DNA of 64,000 nucleotides from Pardosa pseudoannulata (GCA_032207245.1 CM063499.1:41912824-41976823), one strand, 5' to 3'. Shown: positions 46,096-58,238, counted from the first letter of the stretch. Numbers and translations: made by a program. The notes: a model not told the origin generated them from the sequence alone.

Positions 46096-46311
46096 TTATA
46101 TACCATATAAAGATAAGTAGACATAGGTGCAGAACATTGCCTCTAATTTTGCCAGGGTTTGCAGTGCACACCGTGCACATATGGACCGCATACCACTGAG
46201 ATGAAGGATAAGAATTCCAGGTATTAGAGTCGTGAAATCCCAGATTTCCCCAGATCTATCGCAGTTGTGGCATTTCTTTTGGAGACCTGTCACAATTGCC
46301 TCGCCAAACAC
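46096..46311 (-). CDS. Unrecognised small frame with CxxC...CxxC
   Basis: A 71-codon minus-strand frame begins MFGEAIVTGLQKKCHNCDRS. It continues through GEIWDFTTLIPG and SICARCALQTLAKLEAMF and then a hydrophobic tail. The CHNC and CARC pairs are spaced like a small zinc site. Codon composition is more protein-like than neighbouring frames. It is followed on the same strand by a pyrimidine-rich stretch and CCACAG near 46041, then VRAVLGAAPRSVFKSKRT in another frame. A spliced gene is conceivable but no join keeps a convincing frame. Function unknown. Confidence 0.3.
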   Translation of the reverse strand: MFGEAIVTGLQKKCHNCDRSGEIWDFTTLIPGILILHLSGMRSICARCALQTLAKLEAMFCTYVYLSLYGI

Positions 46312-46320
46312 TTTTACAGC

Positions 46321-47073
46321 TTAACATCAATAAAGCATGGAATAGGAATTTTCCATCTTTTCAAGTTTCTTCACTTAATTATGGATATCACTAGAACTGA
46401 TAATTAAGGTAACTCAAAACAAAATTATTCTTTCACAAATAAAATTTATTCTTACAATGAAGAGTAGATAATACTTTTTTTTTTATCTGGTTACGGCATG
46501 TCATTACTTTTAAGTAGCTTCATATGGAAGAATTTTTTGCTGCTTTTTGGCTTATGATTTTTTAATTACTACCTAAGTTCCGTGAATTTTTCAACATTTG
46601 TTCCATATACCACGTTAAACATTTTCTTATGTTTACTTTGTTAGAAAAATTGTTTTTTCAGTAAAGTGATTTAATATTTCGCCGACACATTGTCCACTGA
46701 ACGGATACATACAATTTAAAATGAAATATTACTTATTTTTTAGTGTTAAGTATTAGAACTAAATTGCAGAAACCTTGATAAATATTTAAAGATTATTACG
46801 TAATTTATCATAAAATTTAATTTAAAAAAGGGACTATTAGAATGAGTCTAACTTGCGTATGCAATTTCTGGAAACATGGATTGAAATATAGATTTATATT
46901 GCAAGTTTATTATTATTTTTTTTTCGAATTCATAAAGATTCTAAAAGCAATTGTACTCTTCTCCAAAGTTTTCTCTTATATCCGGAGGAATATTACAGAA
47001 AAATTATTTCCTAATAAAGCATTATTGACTTTACTAAATATCTTAAAATTCACCCTCTCTAAACAATTTAATA
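46321..47073. other. Gene-free AT-rich DNA
   Basis: Nothing recognised. The 83-codon frame at 46842-47093 is an AT-rich chance frame running into the antisense side of a hAT relic. Confidence 0.5.
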
Positions 47074-47650
47074 TCAACCATATTCTTTCCTGAACATTCT
47101 ACTCGTAGAACATCTGCTAAATTGAACACCTGCGTGATAAAAAGGTATAGATTTTACATCTGGAGAATGAATTTTCAATAAAGCTAAAATAGTATGTAAA
47201 ACTTGCATTTTACATTCTATAAAATCTATAATTTTCAATCTTATTTTTATAAATGTAGTTGTTGCGCATCGTAGCTGATTGGTCATGTTTTTATCAAGCA
47301 ACTTGCTGCGACACTTTGTTTTTACCAGGTTTAATTTTGAAAACAATGATTCACAGTAATAAGTAGTTCCAAATGCTGATATGGTGCACACTGCCAGTCG
47401 TCTTAAATTTGGAAATTTATCTATATTTTTGGTAATACTCAATCTTATTCCCTTCGTAGAGGCATTTTAGCTCAATGTTTGATTGGAATTCTATTAGCTC
47501 CATTTGTAAATTTGGAGGCACTGATTCAACTTCTACATTAAATGGAGCTAATACTTTAAAGATTTCTTCAAACTCTTGCATGTATGAGAATCTAGTATTG
47601 AATTCTTCAAGTAGTTTTGCAATTTTAGTATAATATTTGAAGAAGTTTTT
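47074..47650 (-). pseudogene. hAT transposase relic (C-terminal dimerisation region)
   Basis: From 47650 down, one minus-strand frame gives IAKLLEEFNTRFSYMQEFEE and then ELIEFQSNIELKCLYEG. Near 47440 it shifts frame and continues as KFPNLRRLAVCTISAFGTTY, CESLFSKLNLVKTKCRSKL and MTNQLRCATT. This matches the hAT family C-terminal (Dimer_Tnp_hAT) region of GTF2IRD2/ZBED-like transposases (FP.LR..A..I...FGSTY.CE..FS....K...R..L). The N-terminal BED finger and catalytic parts are missing. The CAGGCATGCC-type end at 47851-47860 may be this transposon's terminus. Confidence 0.85.
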
Positions 47651-48122
47651 ATAGTCACTTAAATTTCAACGTATCATGCCCAACCGCACTCAACGACCAG
47701 GTTTACGTTGGTTATTAAGTCTTAACATACATAAAATGTGATATTTATTATTGCAAATATTAACAGCTGTTTCAAATGTATATAGTCAAAATGACTAAAA
47801 CTATATAGATTGTTGAAAACTTCAATTGGGCCTCAAAAAGTTTTTAAATTGGCATGCCTGAACTAGACCAATGCTTCTCAATGTAGCTCGTATGCCATTA
47901 TCGATGAAGCATATAGTTTTTCAGGTGGGCATTTGGAGAGTGACAAAATGGTTTTGGGATGAGACGGTGGTTTAATACTCAAATGCAACTGGCTTTGGAG
48001 AAAAACATTATTACCATTTTAATCCTCATAATTTGTGAAATCTGGTTTTAGTGCTGTAAATCATTGGCTGCTGCAGATGAAAAATTCAATAGATATCACC
48101 AGACGAGGGGATTTGAGACTGA

Positions 48123-48289
48123 TTTGGTTTGGAGGGCTACAGTCTACTGTTTTGCTACACGACAGCTGATGAGATCGAGACCTCTGTTTAAAGCCCATTT
48201 CGAACGGTCACTAACTACAATATTATCAGTGGGATTCGAACCCGCGAACTCCGGTATCGGGAATCACTTTACCATTTGGCCACGTTCGG
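48123..48289 (-). mobile_element. tRNA-derived SINE, copy 3 (diverged)
   Basis: Same family as the copies at 41793 and 43800, with TTTGGAGGGCTACAGTCTAC at the body end and a B-box-like CGGGTTCGAATCCCAC (minus strand). It is more diverged, and no target duplication is evident. It abuts element C directly. Confidence 0.88.
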
Positions 48290-48293
48290 CTAA

Positions 48294-48558
48294 AAGCTCC
48301 TCAACACTATGATCCACTGCAAGCCATTACCACCGTCTGGAAGGGGCATGCCTTATCGAGGTCGACGAGGGCTTCGGAAGCGGTTTCTCTCCAACGATCA
48401 AAGGCATCCAAATGTGCAACTAAATTGAGCAGTAGACCCTATGGACGAATCCAAGCGTTTTGCTCATTTAGTGGCCCAGTGTGTGGATGCAAACCATAAA
48501 CCATCGTTTAAAGTCACCATCAGGAAGTGGTGAACAATTGGCCATAGTGTGGAGGCTT
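48294..48558 (-). mobile_element. Inverted-repeat element C, copy 1
   Basis: Reverse-oriented relative of 50607-51008. Ends are AGCTCCTCAACACTATG and CATAGTGTGGAGGCTT. The inner TATCGAGGTCGACGAGGGCT then TCGGAAGCGG is shared. Class not assigned. Confidence 0.78.
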
Positions 48559-48813
48559 CATAAGATTTGAGACGGAAGCTTACCAAATTTGTGCCTAATT
48601 TATAATATAATCTTATCGATCGCATAAATCTCGCTTGTTTAAAATTTATGCTAGCTTCTTAAGATTCATTCCGTTATCCTGCATTCGATACCTGCCTTCA
48701 GTTTATCGTACTTGAAAAAAATATTCTGGGTTTTTTTTATTACCTCAGAATTTTTATTTTATCTGTTTATCATATTTAAAACTTGCTTAATTAAAAAAAT
48801 TCTTTTTTAATTT

Positions 48814-49254
48814 CAGACATGCCAACATTCAGGCACTTATGTCCGGAGCAACAGCGTGGTTTGAAATTTTAACATGTATAATCTGTAATTAGCATAAGTG
48901 CATATTTATTGGTTTCTAAATTAAAATTAAATGTAAATTATTTACACAGTAGTTAATTGTAAAAGATAAATTAAAATTTATGGGTAGCTTTTTTAACTTT
49001 AACAACTTATTTTTCAGAACAGTTTTCCTTATAGCAACATTGAAATATTTCCATTTTTCTATCATCAGGGATTATAGAGTTTATCTACTCATTTTGTGAA
49101 AAGAGTAATATTAATCATTACTTTTTTGCAAAACTCTGTATTTAATGGCTGAACTAATCCTTTAGCTGTTCAAAAGTTTTGTTATTTGCTGGAGAAATCT
49201 CAGTGTCCGGAGTTAACAAATATTCTCATTTCTCCGGAGAAGTTGGCATGTCTG
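48814..49254. mobile_element. hAT-like MITE nested in the 47869 element
   Basis: 441 bp with perfect 13-bp inverted ends CAGACATGCCAAC/GTTGGCATGTCTG. TCCGGAG motifs lie inside both ends. A clean 8-bp duplication is not visible (TTTAATTT versus AAATTTAT). Confidence 0.72.
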
Positions 49255-49432
49255 AAATTTATATTACCAGAACCTGTAGTGTATCGTACTGATCAGTATA
49301 AATGTAGCCTTGTTAGGTTCAACTCCTGGAGACTCCAGTTATTAAATATGTTCAGCAATTCGGGGAGTCAGATATTTAAAAGGAACTCAGTGGAGCGTGG
49401 TCCAAAAAAGGTTGAGAAGCAATGAACTAGAC

Positions 49433-50606
49433 TAAGACGTTTATCTAGACAGCCAGTGGTATTAAACATATTATTGGACGTTAGCCCCCTTCCTTTTCGC
49501 TACCATTAACAGAAGAATCGTGGGATGGTCATTTGGATCTAAAAGCTATTGTATTTCATTTTCTAAAAAAATTAACAAATATCAAATTTTGATTTTTCTT
49601 TAATGTTATACACTGTACTAATAAATATTTGGACCTATGCAAATGACGATATCTATGGTCCTGAGGTACATCAAGGTTTAAAATCGTTATAGCTTACAAT
49701 CCCATGTAAATGATAAATATCAATAAATCTATCTTTTCCCCCTTTCTTCTTTCACATTGTTTTCAATTCTCGATTGAAACATAAAGCAACATAACGTACA
49801 ACACCGCTCGAATTATCTCGAGTGTGCACAGTTTGGCCAGTTGAGCGCGCTCGAGTTTACCCGAGCGTGCACGTTAAGGGTTAAACGATTTTTATAGCCT
49901 GATAAAGATCAAAGTTCTTCAGGGTAAAATGAATGATCTTTACGAAAATGCGTACAAGTAAATATTTGCATTCAAAAAAGATATCGAAGTTTTTCAGAAA
50001 ATAAACATTAAACATTTACTTTTCCGTCTCTTTTTTAAAAGTTTAGTAAAGAATTATCGTGGAGAATTTTTTGCTCTATCACAGTAAATATTAGTTGAAA
50101 GACATCTTTAAATGTAACAAATTAAATTACAGTTTAACAGACCTAGAAATATCCAATATGGCCAGTACCCAATCATCTCAACGTCTATTTAGCATATAGA
50201 AGCTTGAACAGCAAGTTTTGTCCTTAGTTTAAATATCTTAAACTTAATGAAGAAATATTTCAACTTATTCTGCATGAAATATTAATTTCAGTTATACAAA
50301 CGTGATAAAAGTAGAAAAGTAGTGATGTAAACTAAATTCATATCAAAGAGTAAATTTAACAATTCCGATTATAATAACATAACCGATTGCAAAGTTCATT
50401 AGTACTTCACAATTAGAAAATCTATAAAAGAATTTACAGCTTAACCCCTTGGAATATAATGACGTCTGGGAGACATCAGACCTTTCATGTGCCAAAGTAG
50501 ACTTTGGCATGTCTGACAGACGTCGTGCAACATTATATCAAGTTATAATTTTATACTGTTACTTATTATACATTAGTATCCTATCTAAACCTCCTAAAAT
50601 GTCATG
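49433..50606. other. Mostly gene-free DNA with two single TTAA-type ends
   Basis: A CG-containing end CGAGCGTGCACGTTAAGGG then TTAA at about 49860-49885, and TTAACCCCTTGGAATATAA at 50443, look like single piggyBac-type termini whose partners were not found. CTCGAG-containing repeats occur at 49808-49860. No coding features. Confidence 0.45.
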
Positions 50607-51008
50607 GGGCTTCCACACTATGGCCAATTGTTTACCAATCCAGTACTTATCCTGTTGGGGACCTTGGTTGCTTCCACACACTGGGCCACTAAATGAGCCG
50701 AACGCCACAGGGTCTACTGCGTACTTTAGTTGCGCATCTGGCTGTCTTTGATCTTTGGAGATAAATCGCTTCCGAAGTCATCCTCCACCATGGTCATTTT
50801 ATCGTCTGCCATCGTCGACCTCGATAAGCCTTCAGACGGTAGTAATGGCTTGCAGTGGTCCATGCTGTGGAGGGGCTTTTAGAGAACAACCGCTTCCGAA
50901 GCCATCCTAACCCAAGGCCATTTTATCGTATGCCATTACCTACCTCGATATACCATACCCCTCCAGACATTGGTAATGGCTTGCAGTGGACCATAGTGTG
51001 GAGGAGCC
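50607..51008 (+). mobile_element. Inverted-repeat element C, copy 2
   Basis: Inverted ends GGGCTTCCACACTATGG and CCATAGTGTGGAGGAGCC. The 3' half is internally duplicated (about 50757-50880 and 50881-51008; both have CGCTTCCGAAG.CATCC then CATTTTATCGT). It is the partner of the reverse copy at 48294. The 100-codon and 60-codon frames across it are not coding. Confidence 0.8.
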
Positions 51009-51686
51009 TTTACATAGCAATGCAAATTTCAAAATAAAACGCTCTTTCTCAACCTGTACAAAATTGTTCAGATGAGCCAGACCAAATAGTATTTTTCGGG
51101 CACAAATGCCGTTTTACTTGAATGTCAATTAATAAATATGGACAGATTTCTAAGCAGAAATCTACTTTGTACGAAAATGATACAGTTCTACTTCGGATCT
51201 TTTAAAACCAATCCGAAATTAAGCAAAAATTAAAGCTTCTTGATCTCATTTTTATATGAAAAATATTAACTCTTAAAAAATGGGTTTTCAAGGGGTCGTA
51301 CGACTGTTCAATAGACAAAAAATTAGATTTTTCATAAAAAATATGTGAAAAGGATTCAGTTCTGAATATTTTAAAACAATCCGCTTAAAAAATTCCAGTA
51401 TTGAGAGTAGTTATGAATAAAAACGTATCAGCTGTTTACTGTAAACAAATTTAAATTTATAAAACTTGTCAAATTGTGTTTTCTTCATGTGACGCGCTTG
51501 TTATTCTCAAAAAGTTTGATATTTTCTCATGAGATTTTTACAGGCTGTATGCAATATAATTTTCATTCGATTGAAACAAACTCTTTTTAATATTTCACAA
51601 AATGGGTTTTTTTCTGCAATAAATTTTTAATTTTTAAGGAAAAAGAATATAATTTTTTAAATATTTGAAAAAAAAAACTATTTTAA

Positions 51687-52254
51687 CACGTTGACTGCCA
51701 AACGCATTTTTAAGGGTTTGCCCAAGGCGCCGACGTGAACTTTTCATTATGCGATGCATATGCTGAAATATTTGCAGCAGATAAAATGAGTTATAAAATC
51801 ATACTTGAAACAGTTTTCGTAATGGGGGTCGCTGGTGACTCCTACGGCGCGGTAGGCAATTGTTATGATTGTTCTTTTCTTCAAACAATCGTGCTTCTAT
51901 TGCTAAGTGATTAGCAATAGAAACACGAAGCTACTCTCATTCTTTAGCATTCAAAGCAGCCAGGAAGAACTAGAGCAAAGAATTGGACAAAAAAAGTGGT
52001 GACATATTGTTCCGATTGCGTTCAGTCACCTCTTGCTTGCCTTGAATGTTTCAACCTGACTCATCGCAATGTGCACTGATAAGATGTATATTTTTCATGT
52101 ACTAATAAAACTATTTTTGTATGTTTTATATTGCAATAATTTCTTCAAACCATTACAATAACAATGGTATTGAAAGATTTATCAGTATCCATATTTACTA
52201 TATGTACTTTCATTACTTGCTGCGTCGCCGGTCACAGCCATGGCAGTCAACGTG
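51687..52254 (+). mobile_element. TTAA-type element D, complete copy
   Basis: 568 bp flanked by TTAA on both sides (51683-51686 and 52255-52258), with inverted ends CACGTTGACTGCCA and TGGCAGTCAACGTG (perfect 14 bp). piggyBac-like MITE. It serves as the undisrupted reference for the split copy at 39480-41472. Confidence 0.9.
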
Positions 52255-52258
52255 TTAA

Positions 52259-52949
52259 ATATATACAAATTTAGGTTCAAAGCTATTTCGAGATATTTTA
52301 TGTTTTAAAACAAATTTGTCTTAAACATAATTATATTTCTAGTAATCATGCGTGTTGGCCTTGATTTCATTTTTGTTAGCAACAAAGTATCTCTTATTTA
52401 AAAATTTCTAATAAAAATATTTTTTTAATGAGATGTGTGTATAAAGATAATTTGTTCTGTGTTAAAAAAATGTTTTTAAAAATGGTTGTTTTCAAGGTAT
52501 AAGAAGTCGAAAAGGATAATTTTTTAAAACATTTTTTCAACCTTTAAGAGTTGTATGACACCTTAAAATGCTTAATCATAAATCTGAATTTCCTTACCTA
52601 AATAGAAATCAAACTTCAGGAACTTGAACCTTAATATTCTCTACAACAACCAGAAGGATGAATGTACCAGATCTTTTCTTTTGTAATTCTCCAAAATATT
52701 CACCATGGCAAATAGAAAAAAAGACAGTATAAAATATAAGTTATTTAAAATACCTATATATTAATAGCATTTAAAATACATTTAATATCTATACTTTTAA
52801 ACAGAATGGAAGATTTTTTTTGAGGGAGGTGGAACAGCTGAAAATACTGAACTAAACTTACACATTTTTACAGAATTTTTAGCATTTCCGAGAATGCTAA
52901 GATACATTTAAAAGTTTAATTATTAAAAGTTATTAAAATTTCTAATCTC
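52259..52949. other. Gene-free AT-rich DNA
   Basis: No coding, RNA or repeat signature recognised. Confidence 0.5.
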
Positions 52950-53486
52950 TCCGTCTGTCCTTGAATTTATGAAGCGGTTGCATGTGGAATGCGTAGAGGC
53001 ATCCATATTGGATACTAGATGAGTTGGGGCTATCCTTAGGGTCCACCCTTCCCCATTTTTCTAGAATTTAATGCGATTATTTCAAGCCCTATTTACCCCG
53101 GTTAAGAGCAGCCGAATAAATTTATCACATTATAAACAGGTAAAAATAACATTTTTTAGCATTATGAAGTCATTCCTTTAACCATCTTATTTTAAATTAC
53201 TGTGGCAAATATATATATATATATATATATATAGGGAAAAACTTAACGATAATTTTGACGTAGCTAAGAAAGCTTTCAATTATCTTTTTAAATGAATTCA
53301 ACGTGATTCTAAACTGCATTCACTATATCGGGAGATTTTAGAGGAGTATGAAGATAAATTACTGAGCGTCACCAGATAATTTTCAGCCAAAAGACAAACC
53401 ATTTTTTTACCTGCCTCATAAGGTAGTTTACAATTCTGGAATATTGAAAATTTTATTCATCCGTCATATGACGGGTTATAAGCTAG
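52950..53486 (+). mobile_element. Helitron-like element, copy 2
   Basis: Ends with hairpin CCGTCATATGACGG (53461-53474), 8 nt, CTAG, T. The 53040-53200 block and the AAACCATTTTTTTACCTGCC stretch are shared with the minus-strand copy at 57922; the former is also related to 39930-40220. It contains a (TA)n run at 53212-53233. The 5' edge is approximate and there is no coding. Confidence 0.68.
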
Positions 53487-53989
53487 TTGAAAATAAAATT
53501 CATCAGAGTCCGGATGTGAAAAGTTATTTCCCCAATGCGTTAACTCGCTCGGACATATGCCGGATATCTGAGGCCTGAGCATCATACAAACATTCCACAC
53601 AAACTCACTCAATAAAAATAAGCTTCTCATATTTTCAAAAGCTGTCTTAGAGGTTTTCGACCAAAATAACATGCATTTCCGCAATTTTCTCTGAATATTT
53701 TTTTCCTCATAAAGAGATGCATTTAATTTATTCAGACAAAAGAAACCAAGTACTTGCGTTCACACTTTTGCATTTTTATTTAGTTTTCTTGGTGGGGGGA
53801 GAGAACTTAACATGAACACACCTATATATCAAGTAATGCATGGCATTGCATACGTCTTCTTGTAAAATAAAATGACACAAATATAGAAAAAGACTATTTC
53901 TGCAATGAAAAAAAAAACTGAAAAAAATTGCAATAATATTGACAAATGTTCGAATTAAATTCCCTGGAAGATCTGCTGAACTGAAGAAA

Positions 53990-56590
53990 CGCCAATATAA
54001 ATTCCGTAACATTTACTGCATGTGCAGTAAACAAACACACATATTTAATCTCGGACATTGCATCAGTCTTCCAGTAACACAGTAACGTTAGATGTGAGTT
54101 ACAACGGTATAAAAATATTTAAATACACCGGCAAAAGAGCTATAGAATATTACGACATTCCGAGCATAGATATAGTTGGATTTGCCGGGAAGACCAGTTA
54201 CAATTCAAGAATGTCCACAGGACTGCCCTAACATTTAATGTGTGTGCACAGAATGAGCACATATTTTTAGAATGATCTGGCATTGCAACTGTCTTTTAGT
54301 AATACAGGGTGACATAAAAGTGACAGTTACTGTGGTATAAAAATATTTGAATACACTGGCAAAAGAGTTTTTGAATATTAAGACATTTCCAGCATAGATT
54401 TGCTTGAATTTGAAGGGAAGACCAGTTGCAATGCAGGAATGTCCATACGACTGCCCTACCATTTAATGTGGGTGCACTCACTATGAGCACATATTTTTAG
54501 AATAAACTGGCATTGCAACTCTCTTCTAATAATACAGGATATAAAACAATGACAGTTACAGCAATATAAAAATATTTAAATACACCGGCAAAAGAGCCAT
54601 AGAATACTATGACATTTCGAGAATTGGTTTGCTTGAATTTGCCGAGAAGACCAGTTGCAAAGCAGGAATGTCCATACGACTGCCCTAACATTTAATGTGG
54701 GTGCACTGAACATGAGCACACATATGTTTAGAATAAACTGGCATTGCAACTCTCTTCTAGTAATATGGTGATATAAAAATGACAGTTACAGCAATATAAA
54801 TATATTTAAATACACCGGCAAAAGAGGTATAGAATATTAAGACATTTCGAGTATAGATTTTCTTGAATTTGCCGGGAAGACCAGTTGCAATGCAGGAATG
54901 TCCATACGACTGCCCTAACATTTAATGTGGGTGCACTGACCATGAGCACACATTTTTAGAATAAACTGGCATTGCAACTCTCTTCTGGTAATACAGGGTG
55001 AATAAAAAGTGACAGTTACCTGTGGTATAAAAATATTTGAATAGACCGGCAAAAGAGTTGTTGAATATGAAGACATTTCGAGCATTGATTTGCTTGAATT
55101 TGCCGGGAAGACCAGTTGCAATGCAGGAATGTCCATACGACTGCCCTAACATTTAATGTGGGTGCACAGCATGAGCACATATTTTTAGAATAAACTGGCA
55201 TTGCAACTCTCTTCTAGTAATATAGGAGGATAAAAAAATGACCGTTTCAGTAATAAAAATATTTGAATACACAGGTAAAAGCTATAGAATATTATGACAT
55301 TTCGAGCATAGGTCTTGCTTGAATTGGCCGGGAAGACCAGTTGCAATGCAGGAATGTCCATACGACTGCCCTAACATTTAATGTGGGTGCACTTACCATG
55401 AGCACACATTTTTAGAATAAACTGGCATTGCAACTCTCTTCTGGTAATACAGGGTGAATAAAAAGTGACAGTTACCTGTGGTATAAAAATATTTGAATAG
55501 ACCGGCAAAAGAGTTGTTGAATATGAAGACATTTCGAGCATTGATTTGCTTGAATTTGCCGGGAAGACCAGTTGCAATGCAGGAATGTCCATACGACTGC
55601 CCTAACATTTAATGTGGGTGCACTGACCATGAGCACACATTTTTAGAATAAACTGGCATTGCAACTCTCTTCTGGTAATACAGGGTGACATAAAAAGTGA
55701 CAGTTACTGTAGTATAAAAATATTTGAATACACCGGCAAAAGAGTTGTAGAATATATTGAAATTTCAAGCATAGAGTTGCTTGAATCTACCGGGAAGACT
55801 AGTTGCAATGCAGGAATATCCATACGACTGCCCTAACATTTAATGTTGGTGCACAGAATGAGCACATATTTTTAGAATAAACTGGCTTTGCAACTCTCTT
55901 CTATTAATACAGAGTGATATAAAAATGACAGTTACAGAAATATAAAAATATTTAGATACATCGGCAAAAGAACTATAGAATATTAAGACATTTCGAGCAT
56001 AGATTTGCTTGAATTTGCCGGGAAGACCAGTTGCAATGCAGGAATGTCCATAGGACTGCCCTAACATTTAATGTGTGTGCACAGCATGAGCACATATTTT
56101 TAGAATAAACTGGCATTGCAACTCTTCTAGTAATATGGTGATATAAAAATGACAGTTACAGCAATATATATTTAAATATACCGGCAAAAGAGGTATAGAA
56201 TATTAAGACATTTCGAGCATAGATTTGCTTGAATTTGACGGGAAGAGCAGTTGCACTGCAGGAATGTCCATACGACTGCCCTAACATTTAATGTGGGTGC
56301 ACTGACCATGAGCACATATTTTTAGAATAAACTGGCATTACAACTCTCTTCTTGTAATACAGGATAATATAAAAATGAGTTACAGCAATATAGAAATATT
56401 TAAATACACCGGCAAAAGAGCTATAGAATACTATGACATTTCGAGCATTGGTTTGCTTGAATTTGCCAGGAAGACCAGTTGCAATGCAGGAATGTCAATA
56501 CGACTGCCCTAACATTTAATGTGGGGGCAGCGACTATGAGCACACAAATGTTTAGAATAAATTGGCATTTCAACTGTCTTCTATTAAAGC
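53990..56590. repeat. ~228-bp tandem satellite
   Basis: Eleven units, each with GACCAGTTGCAATGCAGG or a close variant, at about 54194, 54420, 54650, 54880, 55110, 55335, 55568, 55797, 56027, 56247 and 56475. Two non-adjacent stretches 456 bp apart (54890-55136 and 55345-55592) are almost identical, a two-unit higher-order repeat. Minus-strand frames of up to 76 codons recur because 228 is divisible by 3. They break in other units and resemble no protein. Confidence 0.96.
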
Positions 56591-57921
56591 AGGATTAGAC
56601 AAACTTATAAAATAACAATCACCAATGTGGAAGTATCAGAAAATTAAAATAATCCGCCAAAGTTGTTGTAAGAAATTGAGATTTTAACTATAAAATTCGT
56701 TTAAACGAAATTTACGGAGAAGTCAAGATTCTATGCTTGAATAAGAATAGTACCGCTCTAATGTTTAATTTATTTGTATTAGTTATCAATACGGCTTGCT
56801 TTAGAATAATGTTACTGCAATTTTTTCTAATATATCTGGGTATAAATATATTAAAGGCATTAATATATCTAATATATTATTAAATAATTGAAAATACAAT
56901 TATACTAAATAATGTACGGAATTACAATTTTTTATTTGTTCGGCGTTTTTAGAGTATAGATTTAGGTATATATATTGTATATTAATGAGGGCATATTTTT
57001 TACATTATTTACAGTTGAATCTTTTGCTGTACTTAAATGCACTTTAGTTTTATTACGGAAATTTTCTGCCATAAATATTAAAGCATACTTTTAAAATGTA
57101 CTCTGAAAGTTTTATATTTATTCCAATAGAAATCCAAAGCAAAATTTCATTTGTTAATGGAACATTTTAAAACTTGAATTTATTTAATGTAATATGTGTT
57201 TACATCAATAAGGGATTATCGTGAATATGTATGTTTTTATCATACAAGATCTCACTTTTTGTACATCGTCATTGCAATAACTTTCAGAGCTGATTGCGTG
57301 GCATTTAAATAAATCTGTATTCTACATCTTGCATATAGTAGTATCAAATTTTCAAGAAGGATATGGCGAAAATATCCCACATACGTTTATCTTTAACTGT
57401 ATTAAAACAACACGCAGCCTTGATGAGCTTTTCCAATAGCATTGAATTAAACTTTTACAAAGACAATTTGTCTGGTGGTAGCACAGACTCAATGATTTAT
57501 TTTTAGTTTAAAAATCGTTTGCAGTTTGTTTTTTTAAAGTTTTGGTTTTTGCTATAAAGTGTTTTAAAAAATATATATGGAATAAAAAGTTGTTTTAAGA
57601 AGACTGGAAAATGTTTCCCTTCATTTAATTGGATTATTATGCCTGATTAAGGGATAAGAATATAAATATAGCTCAAACTAAGAGTATAATTTAATATCGT
57701 AGTTATTCACGATAGTCTAAGCTCAAATAAGCTTTGTTTACTGAAGCCCTACGTTTTAAAATATAGTAATTTACTTCATTTTAAATACACTCTACATGCT
57801 TTGAAATCTTTCACCGAGATAAATCTTAATTTTTTGGGAATAGTTTAAAAGTTTATAGCCACTTTGGATATTCTCAGAATTCCGGTATATATATATATAT
57901 ATATTTATACTCGATTAAATA
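56591..57921. other. Gene-free AT-rich DNA
   Basis: No recognisable features apart from a short (TA)n at about 57886-57904 abutting the Helitron-like end. Confidence 0.5.
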
Positions 57922-58230
57922 CTAGCATATAGCCCGTCATATGACGGGATCAGTAAAATTTTTAATTTTCCAGAATTCTAAAGAACTCTATGAGGCAGGT
58001 AAAAAAATGGTTTGTTTTTTAGCTGAGAATTGCCTTTCAACAAAAATCGATTCAAATTATCACATATGTACTTAATCTATTATTTAAGTCAAATAAAAAA
58101 GAAAATTATTTATGTAATATCTAAGTTTAGTGATAAAACATATGAAAAAAATGTAGAAAATATTTAAATAATTTAAAATAAGAAATGATTAAATGAGGTG
58201 GTTAAAGGAATGAAGTCATAATGCTAGATT
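57922..58230 (-). mobile_element. Helitron-like element, copy 3 (3' part)
   Basis: The minus-strand 3' end is at 57922: the perfect 16-bp palindrome CCCGTCATATGACGGG (57933-57948), 7 nt, CTAG, T. It is homologous to 53160-53486 in reverse. The other boundary is unclear and may run into the tandem duplication beyond 58239. Confidence 0.68.
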
Positions 58231-58238
58231 AATAAATT

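Larger units (their letters stand above)
47869..49424. mobile_element. hAT element with nested insertions
   Basis: 1556 bp with inverted ends CAATGCTTCTCAA and TTGAGAAGCAATG and a perfect 8-bp duplication AACTAGAC (47861-47868 and 49425-49432). It contains a SINE (48123-48289), an element C copy (48294-48558) and a further hAT-like MITE (48814-49254). No transposase frame survives. The left duplication also abuts the end of another hAT relic. Confidence 0.88.

Noticed and set aside
54235..56067. Family of repeated 60-76-codon minus-strand proteins
   Set aside because: Caused by a satellite whose unit length is near a multiple of 3. Frames break in other units and match no protein family.
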